A stretch of DNA of 14,688 nucleotides from an uncultured Gemmatimonadaceae bacterium (GTDB lineage: Bacteria > Gemmatimonadota > Gemmatimonadetes > Gemmatimonadales > Gemmatimonadaceae): positions 1 through 14,688 of the forward strand of contig CATPBN010000257.1 of NCBI GenBank assembly GCA_955652635.1, read 5' to 3'. This document shows, one piece after another, positions 7,590-13,815 of the stretch. The notes under the pieces were generated by a model that was not told the origin of the DNA, made no database searches, and saw only the letters and a program-made list of their open reading frames with translations. Position 1 is the first letter of the stretch; every line of letters starts with the position of its first letter. A program made the position numbers and the translations under genes.

Positions 7590-7624
7590 AAAAAAGCGCC
7601 GGTGCAATGCACCGGCGCTTTTTT
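7590..7624. terminator. Strong bidirectional rho-independent terminator
   Basis: A perfect 11-bp GC-rich stem, AGCGCCGGTGC (7595-7605) with GCACCGGCGCT (7609-7619), around a three-base loop. It is extended by A6/T6 tracts to a 16-bp stem in all. The A-run on one side and T-run on the other let it work in both directions. It lies between the end of the efflux/ECF array (+) and the end of the CsbD gene (-), which converge here. Confidence 0.93.
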
Positions 7625-7640
7625 CTCTTTCAGAGAGCTA

Positions 7641-7841
7641 TTAGCCGTTATCGGGATCGGCGTTTCTTTCGCTTTTGCCGAAGTTCTTCTGGACTTTTCC
7701 CTCAAGCTGTTCAGCGCGACCCTTGATGTGCTCACTCATGTTGTCCGTGGCATCACCGAGGTCGCCGCGAATCTTGCCCTTCGTCTCTTTCACGGTGCCT
7801 TTTACTTCGTTCTCGAGACCGCGTTCGTTAATGTCTCCCAT
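7641..7841 (-). CDS. CsbD-family stress-response protein
   Basis: A 66-residue, highly charged, hydrophilic helical protein (MGDINERGLENEVKGTVKET...). Its KGTVKETKGKIRGDLGD and IKGRAEQLEGKVQKNFG segments are typical of the CsbD-like family. CsbD is a general-stress protein in Bacillus and is widespread in bacteria; its biochemical role is unclear. A very strong GGAGG (complement of 7847-7851) lies 5 bases ahead of the ATG, so the protein is probably made in quantity. It ends against the bidirectional terminator and is transcribed away from kup. No membrane segment or cysteine is present. Confidence 0.9.
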   Translation of the reverse strand: MGDINERGLENEVKGTVKETKGKIRGDLGDATDNMSEHIKGRAEQLEGKVQKNFGKSERNADPDNG

Positions 7842-8029
7842 CGTACCCTCCTTTTTGGAATCAAGTCTTCCGAGTTGTACCGCCCATTAAAGCAAGCGAT
7901 ATGCCTCGTGGACATTCGTTTTTATCAAGGGAGGTATTGACCTTGCAAAGGCGTGCCCGCTTGCGGAAATTCCGAGGTCAAAGCCACCAGCTCTGCGGTT
8001 GGCCGGTACAACCTCTATAGGTCGCACAA
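7842..8029. other. Intergenic region between divergent csbD-like and kup genes
   Basis: A 188-base non-coding stretch that should hold the promoters of both genes. On the csbD side the only clear element is the GGAGG binding site. I could not pick a convincing -35/-10 pair on either strand. On the kup side there is a long inverted repeat (7937-7945 with 7973-7981), GGAAATTCC at 7965-7973 and CCGCTTGCGG at 7957-7966, so the leader RNA may be structured. It does not match the c-di-AMP (ydaO) riboswitch motifs often found before potassium transporters. Confidence 0.6.
7937..7981 (+). repeat. Inverted repeat in the kup leader
   Basis: TTGACCTTG (7937-7945) can pair with CGAGGTCAA (7973-7981) over nine positions, one of them G-U. 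It encloses 27 bases that include a short GC-rich self-complementary stretch. It ends about 49 bases before the probable kup start. It could be an RNA stem or a protein-binding site; there is no T-run, so it is not a simple terminator. Confidence 0.5.
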
Positions 8030-9937
8030 ATCAGTACTATCGTAGAAGCTCACCCGAGCGGCCGCCGTCTCGCAAAACTCACAATTCTCGCGCTCGGCGT
8101 CGTTTACGGGGACATCGGGACCAGCCCCCTATATGCCCTGCGCGAATGCTTCAAGCACGGGCTGGATCCGGTTCCTGGCAACGTCTACGGCGTTCTCTCG
8201 CTGATCGTATGGTCGCTGATCATCATCGTCAGCATCAAGTACATCACCTTCATCATGCGGGCGGACAACAACGGCGAGGGCGGAATCCTCGCGCTGCTCG
8301 CGCTCATCCTTCAGAAGCAGCGTCGCGACGCTGACACCTTTCGGCGCAAGACGATCATCGCGCTCGGGCTCATCGGAGCCGCGCTGCTCTACGGCGATGG
8401 GGTGATAACGCCGGCGATATCGGTATTGAGCGCCGTCGAAGGTCTGGAGGTCGTCGCGCCCTCGTCCGGGGGCCTCGTCATTCCGATCACCATCGCGATC
8501 CTCGTGGTGCTCTTTTTCTACCAGAACAAGGGCACTGCGAAAGTTGGCCGGATATTCGGACCCGTGATGGTGATCTGGTTCGCTACTATCGGCCTCCTCG
8601 GAATACGCGAGATCATGCTCGCGCCGCAGATTCTGGCGGCACTGAATCCTTGGTACGGCCTCAGGTTTTTCGCGGAGCACGGTGCGTCGGGATTCGTGCT
8701 CCTCGGCGCCGTCGTCCTCGCCGTGACTGGCGCTGAAGCGCTCTATGCGGACATGGGACATTTCGGAAAGCGCCCGATTCGCCTCGCCTGGTCCGGGCTC
8801 GTGCTGCCCTGTTTGCTCGCCAACTATTTCGGACAGGGAGCGCTCATTCTCCGCGATCCGAGTGCGGCAGTGAATCCTTTCTATCTCCTGGCGCCGCGAG
8901 CAGCATTGTACCCGATGATCGCGTTGGCGACGATCGCCGCGATCATCGCGTCGCAGGCGCTGATTTCCGGTGCCTTCTCGCTGACCCAGCAGGCAGTGCA
9001 GCTCGGTTACAGCCCGCGCGTCCAGATCATCCATACGTCGCAGCAGGACACCGGGCAGATATTCGTGCCCGAGGTCAACCGCGCGCTGGCGCTCGGCTGC
9101 ATTTTCGTGGTGCTCTACTTCCGTTCTTCCAGCGCGCTTGGCGCGGCCTATGGCATCGCCGTCACCGGGACGATGGCCATCACTACGATTCTGTTCTACG
9201 TGCTGGCGCGTTCGCACTGGCAGTGGAGCATCTGGCGGGCTGGCGCATTCACCGCGTTTTTCCTGATCATCGATCTCGCTTTCTTTGGCGCCAACCTCCT
9301 CAAGATCATGCAGGGCGGCTGGGTTCCCCTCGCGATCGGATTGGGAATTTTCGTGCTGATGACGACCTGGCAGCGTGGCCGGCTCATCGTCCGCAGTCTT
9401 CTCGTCGATGCTTCGATCCCTCTCGACGCGCTGCTCAAGGATCTTGGAGACGACAATCCCGACAAGCGCTTCAAGCCTGCGCGCGTTCCAGGAACGGCAG
9501 TGTTTCTGACTTCAGAGTCGAAGGACGCCCCGCTGGTGCTGCTGCACCACCTCAAGCACAACAAGGTGCTCCACGAGAACGTGGTGCTTCTCTCGATATT
9601 GGTGGCCCAGGTGCCGGAGGTGCCGATTACCGAGCGCGTAGAGGTGACCTGCTTCCCGCACAACTTCGCGCGGGTCAAAGCCAAGTACGGGTTTATGCAG
9701 AACCCGAACGTGCCGGAAGTTCTCGCGATCGCCACCGAGCGCGGCATCATCGCGAAGCCAGCAGAGACGACGTACTACCTTGGACGGGAGAATCTCATTC
9801 CGTCCGGAAACAAGCCGATCGCTGGTTGGAGGAAGCACCTTTTTATTTTCATGCAGCGTAACGCGAGGCCGGCGACAGAGTTTTTCGGAATTCCGCCGAA
9901 CCGCGTGGTGGAGCTCGGCGCGCAGATGGAGTTCTAG
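8030..9937 (+). CDS. kup: Kup-family potassium uptake transporter, start codon irregular
   Basis: Proton-coupled K+ uptake protein of the inner membrane. The frame contains the family hallmark GVVYGDIGTSPLYAL (residues 23-37), about twelve membrane spans to about residue 455, and a soluble C-terminal domain with FFGIPPNRVVELG near the end. The frame opens after a TAG at 8018-8020, but no ATG, GTG or TTG occurs until the ATG at 8255, which is far inside the conserved core (RADNNGEGG). An ATC at 8030 has AGGT 7 bases ahead of it and would give 635 residues starting (M)STIVEAHP, matching normal Kup length. I therefore place the start there provisionally; a base error is the main alternative. The stop shares CTAG with the next gene on the other strand. 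Confidence 0.9.
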   Translation: MSTIVEAHPSGRRLAKLTILALGVVYGDIGTSPLYALRECFKHGLDPVPGNVYGVLSLIVWSLIIIVSIKYITFIMRADNNGEGGILALLALILQKQRRDADTFRRKTIIALGLIGAALLYGDGVITPAISVLSAVEGLEVVAPSSGGLVIPITIAILVVLFFYQNKGTAKVGRIFGPVMVIWFATIGLLGIREIMLAPQILAALNPWYGLRFFAEHGASGFVLLGAVVLAVTGAEALYADMGHFGKRPIRLAWSGLVLPCLLANYFGQGALILRDPSAAVNPFYLLAPRAALYPMIALATIAAIIASQALISGAFSLTQQAVQLGYSPRVQIIHTSQQDTGQIFVPEVNRALALGCIFVVLYFRSSSALGAAYGIAVTGTMAITTILFYVLARSHWQWSIWRAGAFTAFFLIIDLAFFGANLLKIMQGGWVPLAIGLGIFVLMTTWQRGRLIVRSLLVDASIPLDALLKDLGDDNPDKRFKPARVPGTAVFLTSESKDAPLVLLHHLKHNKVLHENVVLLSILVAQVPEVPITERVEVTCFPHNFARVKAKYGFMQNPNVPEVLAIATERGIIAKPAETTYYLGRENLIPSGNKPIAGWRKHLFIFMQRNARPATEFFGIPPNRVVELGAQMEF

Positions 9938-10329
9938 TCGCGGCGACGCAATCTCTCGATCTCGCGGCGGTCCTTCTTGCTGGGACGCCCGCGCTCGTAG
10001 CCCGGAACCGACTGCGCCACTTTCACCTGGATCTGCATGGCTTCCCGCGCCCGGCGTCCTTCGGGGCTCTCTTCGTAGAGCGCCGCCGCCACCGAAGCCG
10101 GTCCTCGCTTTTCCGATAGCGCGCGGACGGTGACAATGTGCTGGTAAGGACCCAGCCGTATCCTGAGCGAATCCCCTGCCTGGAGCAGTTTCGCTCGTTT
10201 TACCCGCTCCCCATTTACTTCGACCTTTCCCTTTTCGACGGCTTCGGCGGCGAGCGAGCGCGTCTTGTAAAACCGGGCCGCCCACAACCATTTGTCGAGC
10301 CGTACCCTGATTTCGCCGCCTGAGCTCAT
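9934..10329 (-). CDS. hslR: Hsp15-like S4-domain RNA-binding protein
   Basis: A small basic protein (131 residues) with an N-terminal S4 RNA-binding domain: RLDKWLWAARFYKTRSLAAE (about 10-29), then VNGERVKRAKLLQAGD (about 38-53). LDKWLWAARF is the hallmark of Hsp15/HslR, which binds stalled 50S subunits carrying peptidyl-tRNA after heat shock in E. coli. The C-terminal tail is highly charged (RGRPSKKDRREIERLRRRD), also as in Hsp15. The ATG at 10329 has only a weak binding site. It converges with kup and the two stop codons overlap in CTAG. It diverges from the unknown membrane protein to the right. The family call is secure; the exact E. coli orthology is likely but inferred. Confidence 0.9.
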   Translation of the reverse strand: MSSGGEIRVRLDKWLWAARFYKTRSLAAEAVEKGKVEVNGERVKRAKLLQAGDSLRIRLGPYQHIVTVRALSEKRGPASVAAALYEESPEGRRAREAMQIQVKVAQSVPGYERGRPSKKDRREIERLRRRD

Positions 10330-10398
10330 CGCTTCGTTGCCCCTGCCGAGGGTTCGGAGTCCATCAAGATAAGCGAGATCCCTCCCTGGGGTGCGTCC

Positions 10399-11073
10399 AT
10401 GGTCGAAGACAATTGGGCCAGTCAGCTCAAAAAAATCGAGCGGGAGTTCGAAGGGCTTCCGCCCGAGCCGTCGCCTGCACTCAAGAAACTGCAGAGCGAA
10501 GAGGAGCGTCGCGCCAAAGAAAAGGCGCAGCAGCGCGCCGCGATGTTCGGCGCAGCCGCGCGTTTGATTCTCGTATTCGCTCTGGGTGCCGCAATCGTCG
10601 TCTGGCCGTATTCCCGCGAGTGCGGCTGGGGATGGTTTGGCTACCTAGGTGTCGAAGGTGTGATCGTCGCCGGCGGAATATGGGTCGCCTTCACAACGTG
10701 GCGCGGCCGTCTTCCGAAGATGCACGCATTCTCGCTTCTGATCGTTCTGGCCGGATTGGTATTGATCGCCGCCGAGGTGTTGCCGAGGATTGGATATGCG
10801 GTGACTGACCCGAAACACCCTCCCCAACTGTGGTGCCCGGTCACGACGACCACGCGGCCAGCCACTACCATGACCGACCCGCAGCCAGCGATCACAACGA
10901 CGAACGCGCCGCCGGACACCACCGTGCTGGAACAGCGCGTTCGTTACGCCACGCAATCGCTGGGAAGCCGCTGGAAGGAGAGCACTGGCGACCTCGCCAG
11001 ACAGCTCCGTCCGCATCAAGCTGCCTTAGAGCAGACGCTGCATCGCGAGCTGCAATTGCGACGAGAGCCCTGA
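10399..11073 (+). CDS. Unknown three-span membrane protein with Thr/Pro-rich segment
   Basis: A 224-residue protein I do not recognise. The N-terminal 50 residues are charged and helical (QLKKIEREFEGLPPEPSPAL, then a Glu/Arg/Lys stretch), probably cytoplasmic and coiled-coil-like. Three hydrophobic segments follow at about 51-70, 79-99 and 110-129. Then comes a low-complexity stretch, about 148-175, made mostly of Thr, Pro and Ala (TTTTRPATTM and similar), and finally a 50-residue charged helical tail. With three spans, the Thr/Pro segment and tail would lie on the opposite side of the membrane from the N-terminus. Cys75 and Cys146 are the only cysteines. GGGGTG lies 6 bases before the ATG. 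It is divergent from hslR and its stop is 12 bases from that of the PDZ gene. Confidence 0.8.
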   Translation: MVEDNWASQLKKIEREFEGLPPEPSPALKKLQSEEERRAKEKAQQRAAMFGAAARLILVFALGAAIVVWPYSRECGWGWFGYLGVEGVIVAGGIWVAFTTWRGRLPKMHAFSLLIVLAGLVLIAAEVLPRIGYAVTDPKHPPQLWCPVTTTTRPATTMTDPQPAITTTNAPPDTTVLEQRVRYATQSLGSRWKESTGDLARQLRPHQAALEQTLHRELQLRREP

Positions 11074-11074
11074 T

Positions 11075-11097
11075 CGCCGCTTCTTTTACCGGCGGCG
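11075..11097. terminator. Weak hairpin between convergent genes
   Basis: CGCCGC (11075-11080) and GCGGCG (11092-11097) can form a 6-bp GC stem over an 11-base pyrimidine-rich loop. It straddles the short gap between the stops of the unknown membrane protein and the PDZ protein. There is no T-run on either side, so termination here would be weak or rho-assisted. Confidence 0.3.
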
Positions 11098-11685
11098 CGG
11101 GTCGTATTCCATCATCCCTTCGCCACCAGGAAACTCCATCCTGAACTGATTGCCGAAGCGCATGCTGTCGCTCGCTTTTCCGGCGACGAACTGTACGTCG
11201 CGGAACCTTCCGCCTGAATAGATTCGCAAAGTCACTCGGCTGCCCGGCGTAAGCTTGTGCACCTCGCGAGTCAGCCGATGCGAAGCCACCTCGTCGGAAA
11301 ACGAATCGTCGATGTCTCCGACTGGCGTGCGAAGGTCGACGCCGTTGATGGCCGCGATGCGATCGCCCTCGATTATCCCGGCGCTCTCCGCGGGACCTTT
11401 CGGCGTCACCGCCGCGACGAACACGCCGAGCGTATCCCTGCGTGTTCCCGTCGCGCGAAGCTCGATACCAAGAGCCGCGCGGTTCGCCATTGCAGAATCC
11501 AATCGCAGGAAAATCCTGTTGCCGAATGCCGAGTCGCCCGAAAAGCGGCGGAACGCACGACATTCCACGCGCCCGTCAGTGTATTTCGTGCATGTTGAGT
11601 CAGGCTGCCCTTTCACCGCCTGCGCATCGAGTGTTGCCGCGGCTGACGTTGCAGATATGGCGGCAACAAGCAGCAATGCTTTCAT
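11086..11685 (-). CDS. Exported PDZ-domain protein
   Basis: A 199-residue periplasmic protein beginning MKALLLVAAISATSAAATLD, a signal peptide probably cleaved near DAQA after residue 23. A short N-terminal part holds two cysteines (32 and 42) that could form a disulfide. A PDZ domain follows at about 70-168, with LGVFVAAVTPKGPAESAGI and EGDRIAAINGVDL as the carboxylate-loop and core segments. No protease domain is attached, so it is not a DegP or RseP homologue but a stand-alone PDZ protein, likely a protein-binding or scaffold factor. I chose the ATG at 11685 because AAGGAG sits 6 bases ahead of it and a signal peptide follows; the frame stays open 43 codons further upstream without such support. 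Confidence 0.87.
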   Translation of the reverse strand: MKALLLVAAISATSAAATLDAQAVKGQPDSTCTKYTDGRVECRAFRRFSGDSAFGNRIFLRLDSAMANRAALGIELRATGTRRDTLGVFVAAVTPKGPAESAGIIEGDRIAAINGVDLRTPVGDIDDSFSDEVASHRLTREVHKLTPGSRVTLRIYSGGRFRDVQFVAGKASDSMRFGNQFRMEFPGGEGMMEYDPRRR

Positions 11686-11776
11686 CGTGTCTCCTTGATG
11701 GTTCTGTGCCATATGACATCGAACGACAATCAAGGGTTGCCGGTGCAAAACGCGGCCGCTCCGGCGATATTGAGAC
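11686..11776. promoter_or_regulatory. Divergent promoter region, PDZ gene and ferritin-like/VIT1 gene
   Basis: A 91-base gap between two divergent genes, so it must serve at least one promoter in each direction. The strong AAGGAG site of the PDZ gene is visible on the - strand. I found no convincing -35/-10 pair and no recognisable Fur or Irr box. Confidence 0.4.
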
Positions 11777-12931
11777 ATGTCTACGACGCTCGAGCCCCCC
11801 AAGGCGCCGCCCAAGAGCCCGGAGATCGACGTTCATGCCTTCGAGCATCATTGGCAGGATGAAGCGGATGCGGCGTACTTGTATCGCCTGTTGGCCGCCG
11901 CCGAGCCCGACCCGAAGAAGAAGGACACTTATTCGAGGCTCGCGGACGTTGAAGATCGGCACGTAGTAGTCTGGACCGACCTACTCACAGCGCATGGTCA
12001 TCCGCCTCGGAGGTTTCGTCCCAGCGGGCGAGCAAGGCTTCTCGCGACGCTAGGACGCTGGTTCGGCCCGAGCTTTCTGCTGCCGATGCTCCTCGAGGAA
12101 GAGGGACGAGAGGTAAAGGCGTACCTCGACATGCATCGCGAGACCCCCCGTGGAGCACCGGGCGGGCCGGAGGCGTTGCTACTCGCGCGTGAATCAGCGG
12201 AGCACGCGACCACGCTCGGCGCGATCGCCGGAAAAGGTGGCGAGCCCTGGCACAAGACGTCGTCGGGTGGGTTCCTGCGCAACGTCGTGTACGGATTCAA
12301 CGACGGACTCACAGCCAACTTCGGGCTCGTGGCCGGTGTAATTGGCGCGGCGACGGTAAATCAGCACCAGGCCGTCGTGGTTGCTGGAGTAGCGGGCCTT
12401 ATCGCCGATGCTCTGTCGATGGGATCGAGCGGATACCTCGCGAGCAAGAGCGAGCGCGAGGTTTACGACTATGAAATCTCGATGGAGAAAACTGAAGTCG
12501 AACTCATGCCCGAGATCGAGCGCGACGAGCTGGCGATCATCTACGAGACAAAGGGAATGGACCGCGACGCCGCGCACACGCTCGCAACGCGGGTGATGGG
12601 CGACCCTCAGCTGATGCTGAGGGAGCAGGTGCAGGAGGAGCTCAAGATCGGCGAGTTCAACATGTCACCGCTTCGCGAGGGGTGGATCACCGGCCTCGCG
12701 ACGGCGTTCGGCGCAGCTATCCCTGTATTTCCCTTTCTCATCTGGCAGGGAACGACTGCAATCGTGATCTCGTTCGCGGTGTCGATGCTCTCCCACTTTG
12801 TCGTTGGCGGGGCACGATCCGTGTTTACCGGGCGGTCAGTTTTCCGCTCGGGGCTCGACATGTTCGTGGTCGGTGTCGGTGTTGCGGCCGTGGGCTATTT
12901 CTTCGGCGGTTGGGTGGGCAGGAGGATTTAG
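11777..12931 (+). CDS. MbfA-like protein: ferritin-like domain fused to VIT1/CCC1 metal transporter
   Basis: A 384-residue membrane protein with two parts. The first 150 residues form a ferritin-like (erythrin/rubrerythrin-type) four-helix domain with the di-iron ligands E29, E59-x-x-H62, E107/E108 and E139/E142-H143. Residues about 165-384 are a VIT1/CCC1 transporter: GFNDGLTANFGLVAGV (173-188), the ADALSMGSSGYLASKSE helix (210-226), an acidic cytosolic metal-binding segment (226-300) and three more spans. Known members (MbfA of rhizobia) export iron and protect against iron and peroxide stress. The same role, Fe2+/Mn2+ export guided by the ferritin-like domain, is inferred here. The ATG at 11777 has a weak binding site (TTGAG). 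It ends in a strong terminator. Confidence 0.9.
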   Translation: MSTTLEPPKAPPKSPEIDVHAFEHHWQDEADAAYLYRLLAAAEPDPKKKDTYSRLADVEDRHVVVWTDLLTAHGHPPRRFRPSGRARLLATLGRWFGPSFLLPMLLEEEGREVKAYLDMHRETPRGAPGGPEALLLARESAEHATTLGAIAGKGGEPWHKTSSGGFLRNVVYGFNDGLTANFGLVAGVIGAATVNQHQAVVVAGVAGLIADALSMGSSGYLASKSEREVYDYEISMEKTEVELMPEIERDELAIIYETKGMDRDAAHTLATRVMGDPQLMLREQVQEELKIGEFNMSPLREGWITGLATAFGAAIPVFPFLIWQGTTAIVISFAVSMLSHFVVGGARSVFTGRSVFRSGLDMFVVGVGVAAVGYFFGGWVGRRI

Positions 12932-12937
12932 TAATGA

Positions 12938-12979
12938 AGCGCCCGGCCCGTTCTACGGGTGCCGGGCGCTCTTTTTTTT
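12938..12979 (+). terminator. Rho-independent terminator after the ferritin-like/VIT1 gene
   Basis: AGCGCCCGGC (12938-12947) pairs perfectly with GCCGGGCGCT (12961-12970). CCG/CGG inside lengthens the stem around a TTCTA loop. A run of eight T follows at 12972-12979. It starts 6 bases after the stop of the transporter gene and ends 13 bases before the creatininase-family start codon. Confidence 0.93.
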
Positions 12980-12992
12980 GCTACCATCATTG

Positions 12993-13757
12993 ATGCCACC
13001 ACGCCCATACGTTCTCGCCGAAACGAACTGGAAGTCAGTCAAGGAACTTGATTACGAGATCGCAATCCTCCCCTGGGGCGCGACGGAGCCGCACAACTTT
13101 CACCTCCCCTACGCCACCGACAACTATGAGACGGCGGCGCTCGCCGAGCGCGCGGCGGAGATCGCCTGGAGTCAGGGCGCGAAAGTGGTCGTGCTGCCGA
13201 CCGTGCCGTTTGGAGTGAACACCGGCCAGCTCGACCTCAGGCTCGCCCTCAACATGAACCCGAGCACGCAGCTCGCGTTGCTCACCGACATCGCGTCGGC
13301 GATTGCCGGTCAGGGTGTCAGGAAGCTGCTCATTCTCAACGGCCACGGAGGAAATGACTTCCGGCAGATGATTCGCGAGCTGCGGCCGCGGGTGAACCTT
13401 TTCATCTGCATGATCAGCTGGTGGACCTGCGTGAGCGGCAAGGATTATTTCGACGAGCCTGGCGACCATGCCGGAGAGATGGAGACGAGCCTGATGATGG
13501 CTCTCGAGCCGGAGCTGCTGCGCCCGTTGTCCGAGGCAGGTCCGGGCAAGGCGAGGAAGTTTCGCGTTGCCGGGCTGCGCGAAGGCTGGGCCTGGGCGCC
13601 ACGAAAGTGGTCGAAAGTCACGAGCGATACCGGTACGGGCAATCCCACCCGGGCAACCGCGGAGAAGGGCGAAAAATTTCTACAGGCCGTGACGGAGCGG
13701 ATAGGCGGATTTCTCGTCGACCTCGCCAAGGCCGATCCAGAAAACATGTACGAGTGA
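12993..13757 (+). CDS. Creatininase-family metal-dependent amidohydrolase
   Basis: A 254-residue cytosolic hydrolase of the creatininase/MftE/FAPy-deformylase superfamily, which cleaves small amide or cyclic-amide bonds with two metal ions. Visible ligand motifs are GATEPHNFHLPYATD (29-43, with E32, H34, H37 and D43), NGHGGND (116-122, H118) and DHAGEMETS (158-166, H159, E162, E164). The NGHGGN form differs from the NGHYEN of true creatininases, so creatinine need not be the substrate. The frame is open 65 codons further upstream through the terminator, but homology begins at MPPRPYVLAE. No ribosome binding site precedes the ATG at 12993, and a terminator ends 13 bases before it. The message may be leaderless or be made by read-through. 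Confidence 0.9.
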   Translation: MPPRPYVLAETNWKSVKELDYEIAILPWGATEPHNFHLPYATDNYETAALAERAAEIAWSQGAKVVVLPTVPFGVNTGQLDLRLALNMNPSTQLALLTDIASAIAGQGVRKLLILNGHGGNDFRQMIRELRPRVNLFICMISWWTCVSGKDYFDEPGDHAGEMETSLMMALEPELLRPLSEAGPGKARKFRVAGLREGWAWAPRKWSKVTSDTGTGNPTRATAEKGEKFLQAVTERIGGFLVDLAKADPENMYE

Positions 13758-13815
13758 ACACGGATGCTTCTGATTTGGAGCAGGTCACATGGATCGCCCG
13801 CACCACGTCCGTGTT
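13757..13815. terminator. Long-loop inverted repeat spanning the convergent gene ends
   Basis: AACACGGA (13757-13764) is an exact reverse complement of TCCGTGTT (13808-13815). Two further inner pairs (one G-U) lengthen it to about ten. The loop is about 39 bases. The left arm starts at the last base of the creatininase-family stop and the right arm ends next to the leuS stop, so in either direction it lies just after a gene. No clear T-run is present, so a terminator role is uncertain. Confidence 0.4.

Noticed and set aside
7842..8029. c-di-AMP (ydaO-type) riboswitch before kup
   Set aside because: The conserved blocks of that class, such as the CAGCUAACCUC-like segment, are absent.
7999..8334. 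111-codon frame with a TTG start over the kup 5' region
   Set aside because: It runs in a different frame from kup, is Arg/His rich and has no domain. It is only relevant if an indel joins it to the kup frame.
8129..9217. Long open frame of 362 codons on the - strand, opposite kup
   Set aside because: It is antisense to the conserved Kup core, very rich in Arg, Glu, His and Asp, has no recognisable domain and follows the GC-rich codon pattern of kup in reverse.
11686..11814. Upstream extension of the PDZ gene to an earlier in-frame ATG
   Set aside because: The ATG at 11685 has AAGGAG at good spacing and begins a signal peptide; the extension would bury that signal and run into the divergent gene's start.
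12798..12992. Upstream extension of the creatininase-family gene
   Set aside because: It would overlap the end of the iron-transporter gene and read straight through its terminator hairpin; family similarity begins only at 12993.
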